Under the pieces are notes generated by a model that was not told where the DNA came from, did no database searches, and saw only the letters and a list, made by a program, of their open reading frames with translations. Below, one piece after another: positions 62,609 through 64,000 of a DNA stretch of 64,000 nt. Source of the DNA: Pseudomonas sp. LD120 (GTDB lineage Bacteria > Pseudomonadota > Gammaproteobacteria > Pseudomonadales > Pseudomonadaceae); the NCBI RefSeq assembly GCF_009861525.1, contig NZ_WVHL01000001.1:62001-126000 (forward strand), given 5' to 3'. Numbering within the stretch: the first letter of the stretch is position 1; every line of letters starts with the position of its first letter. The position numbers and the translations under genes were made by a program.

Positions 62609-63517
62609 TCAAGCCACCTCTTGCTGAGGGGCGACTTTCGGCTTGCGCCACTGGGGCAGGCCGATCAGCACCACCGCGCTGATGATCACCAGCATCGCCA
62701 GGGCTTCTTCGATACCGATGGTTTCGCCAACAAAGACAATCCCCAGCAGCACCGCCACCGCTGGATTGACGTAGGCATAGCTGGTGGCCGCTGCCGGCCG
62801 CACGTGCTTGAGCAGGTACATATAGGCGTTGAAAGCGATGATCGAGCCAAAGCCGGCCAAGTAGGCCAGGGCCAGCCAGCCTTCCAGGGGCGGCAAGGCC
62901 TCCAGGTGTTCGCCGCTCAAGACGCTGCCAATCATCAGCACCACACCACCGACGAGCATTTCCGCAGCGCTGGCCATGGCGCCTTGGGGCAGCGGCAAAT
63001 GTCTGCTCCACACCGAGCCAAAGGCCCAAGCCGCCGCGGCGAACAGCAACAGCGCAGCCCCCAGCGGGCTGGACTGCAGGTTGGACCCCAGATTGAGCAT
63101 GCCAATGCCAATCATTCCGAGGATGATCCCGGCCCACTCCAGGCGCGTATTGCGAGCGCCCCAGAAATAGCCGCAAAGCAAGGTGAACAGGGGCACCGTG
63201 GCCACCGCCAGCGCCGCCACGCCGGAGGTCACCCCAGAGTGTTCGGCCAACGTCACCGCTCCATTGCCGCAACTGAGCAGCAAGACGCCAATGATCCCGG
63301 CGGCCTTCCATTGCGCCCAGGTCGGCGCCGGTACGCCACGCCAGCGCAGAAAGCCGTACATCAGGCAGCCGGCGATGATGAAACGCACGCCGCCGAGCAT
63401 CAGCGGCGGCCAGTATTGAACCCCAATGCGAATCACTAGATAGGTCGAGCCCCAGATTACGTACAGGGCAAAAAAAGCAGCGATCAACGGCAAGGGAAAA
63501 CGGCTTTGGCCAGGCAT
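62609..63517 (-). CDS. EamA/DMT-superfamily exporter (YedA-like)
   Basis: 302 residues, ten helices. FFALYVIWGSTYLVIRIGVQYWPPLMLGGVRFIIAGCLMYGFLRWRG and the second repeat ending AYVNPAVAVLLGIVFVGETI fit the YedA/RhaT-like group of drug and metabolite exporters. No substrate can be assigned. It ends with its stop codon directly adjacent to that of the hydrolase (no gap), so both genes must terminate inside each other or in a shared signal. Confidence 0.88.
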   Translation of the reverse strand: MPGQSRFPLPLIAAFFALYVIWGSTYLVIRIGVQYWPPLMLGGVRFIIAGCLMYGFLRWRGVPAPTWAQWKAAGIIGVLLLSCGNGAVTLAEHSGVTSGVAALAVATVPLFTLLCGYFWGARNTRLEWAGIILGMIGIGMLNLGSNLQSSPLGAALLLFAAAAWAFGSVWSRHLPLPQGAMASAAEMLVGGVVLMIGSVLSGEHLEALPPLEGWLALAYLAGFGSIIAFNAYMYLLKHVRPAAATSYAYVNPAVAVLLGIVFVGETIGIEEALAMLVIISAVVLIGLPQWRKPKVAPQQEVA

Positions 63518-63682
63518 GGGGAGCAGCTCGAAAACAGGCAGGGAGGAAGCGCCATTCTAGAAATCCGCTGCGGATAACTTAAGTTACAAAAGCTGTCTTT
63601 AACGCCAGTACACTTTCCACCACCCGACATTCAAGAGCGGTGCACGCCCTCCCTAAAGGCGTCACGCTAAACACCCGCCCAG

Positions 63683-64000
63683 TCAGAAACCGCGCTGACG
63701 CTTGAGGTGCTCGGAAATTTTCGCGGCGGGGACTTTCTGCAATTTGCACAAAAAGTCGTGGGACAGCTCGCGCAAGCCATGCTTCTGCCGTAACTCGCCG
63801 GCCAGGTGTGCCACCAGGTTGGCGGCCATTTCCGCGTCGGCCATGGCCCGGTGCGCCTGACCAGTGTGGGGCAGGCCGGCGTACTGAGTCAGGGTACCCA
63901 GTTTGTGATTGGGCGCCGCCGGCATCAGGCGCCGGGCCAACAGCAGCGAACAGGCAAAATTCTGCAGGCGGGTACGCTTGATCCGCCCCAGCTCGAAATC
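63683..64000 (-). CDS. 3'-5' exonuclease, DnaQ-like (5' part outside window)
   Basis: The frame is open to the window edge and shows the last 105 codons. NFACSLLLARRLMPAAPNHKLGTLTQYAGLPHTGQAHRAMADAEMAANLV is the Exo III region of DEDDh exonucleases: the catalytic histidine and aspartate are in HRAMADAE. A C-terminal extension of about 45 residues follows. It resembles the stand-alone exonucleases similar to DNA polymerase III epsilon; which one cannot be settled from the fragment. Confidence 0.8.
   Translation of the reverse strand, partial: DFELGRIKRTRLQNFACSLLLARRLMPAAPNHKLGTLTQYAGLPHTGQAHRAMADAEMAANLVAHLAGELRQKHGLRELSHDFLCKLQKVPAAKISEHLKRQRGF

Noticed and set aside
1..64000. CRISPR arrays, prophage, integrated plasmid or defence island
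   Set aside because: No regularly spaced short repeats with variable spacers, no integrase, phage or restriction genes. The tandem repeats found have 134- and 161-base periods and no unique spacers.

Overview
The window is a 64 kb chromosomal segment of a fluorescent-group Pseudomonas. The evidence is high GC content, gene order shared with P. aeruginosa around morA-glyA, cobW-ybdD-cstA, a PilZ gene, radA, ankB, katB, mscL and fpr, Pseudomonas-type REP elements throughout, and a Pseudomonas-style has locus and quinate/protocatechuate genes. I see no rRNA, tRNA, CRISPR array, prophage or complete insertion sequence.

Region by region. 1-8 kb: the 3' part of the c-di-GMP enzyme MorA, glyA, and a dicarboxylate-type carrier followed by two FCD-family GntR regulators, with two operators flanking the carrier promoter. 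8-18.6 kb: a conserved block with a GTPase metallochaperone, YbdD and CstA (pyruvate/peptide uptake), a PilZ protein, RadA, AnkB-KatB (periplasmic peroxide defence), MscL, ferredoxin-NADP reductase and RlmG. 18.7-21.6 kb: the cyanide-insensitive oxidase cioAB, with a 55-residue accessory protein and a perfect ANR-type box upstream. 22-28 kb: an MFS exporter, a small Pseudomonas-specific protein with a long hairpin-rich leader, a higBA module whose toxin lacks a normal start codon, a DJ-1 paralog without its nucleophile cysteine, a small exported protein, and purine permease and trmA overlapping by 4 bases. 28.4-33.7 kb: haem-hemophore system hasA-hasR-hasS-hasI with Fur-like sites but no export genes. 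33.7-34.6 kb: a coupled DUF4160/DUF2442 pair with palindromes.

34.8-49.8 kb is the metabolic centre of the window: a dispersed quinate/shikimate-to-protocatechuate regulon. Type II dehydroquinase and a shikimate/quinate dehydrogenase feed 3-dehydroshikimate to the fused dehydratase QuiC1, which makes protocatechuate for PcaHG. An MFS permease and a chemoreceptor lie in the same block, as do a TetR, an IclR and a PcaQ-type LysR regulator. Three near-identical 15-base palindromes (GTYCG-N5-CGAAC), two copies of a second motif (AACCAGTTAGT) and a PcaQ-like palindrome appear to tie these genes together, including an uncharacterised TIM-barrel/Gfo-Idh gene pair.

49.9-64 kb: housekeeping and accessory genes (zinc peptidase, HAD phosphatase, TesB, GNAT, HDAC-like deacetylase, HI0933 flavoprotein, RhlE helicase), a secreted modular metalloprotease with duplicated chitin-binding-type modules, a secreted esterase, a DMT exporter and the end of a DnaQ-like exonuclease. 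Non-coding DNA here includes a four-copy ~134-base tandem array carrying DnaA-box-like sequences and a 153-base MITE with 16-base terminal inverted repeats and an AATG duplication. A three-copy 161-base tandem repeat lies at 46 kb.
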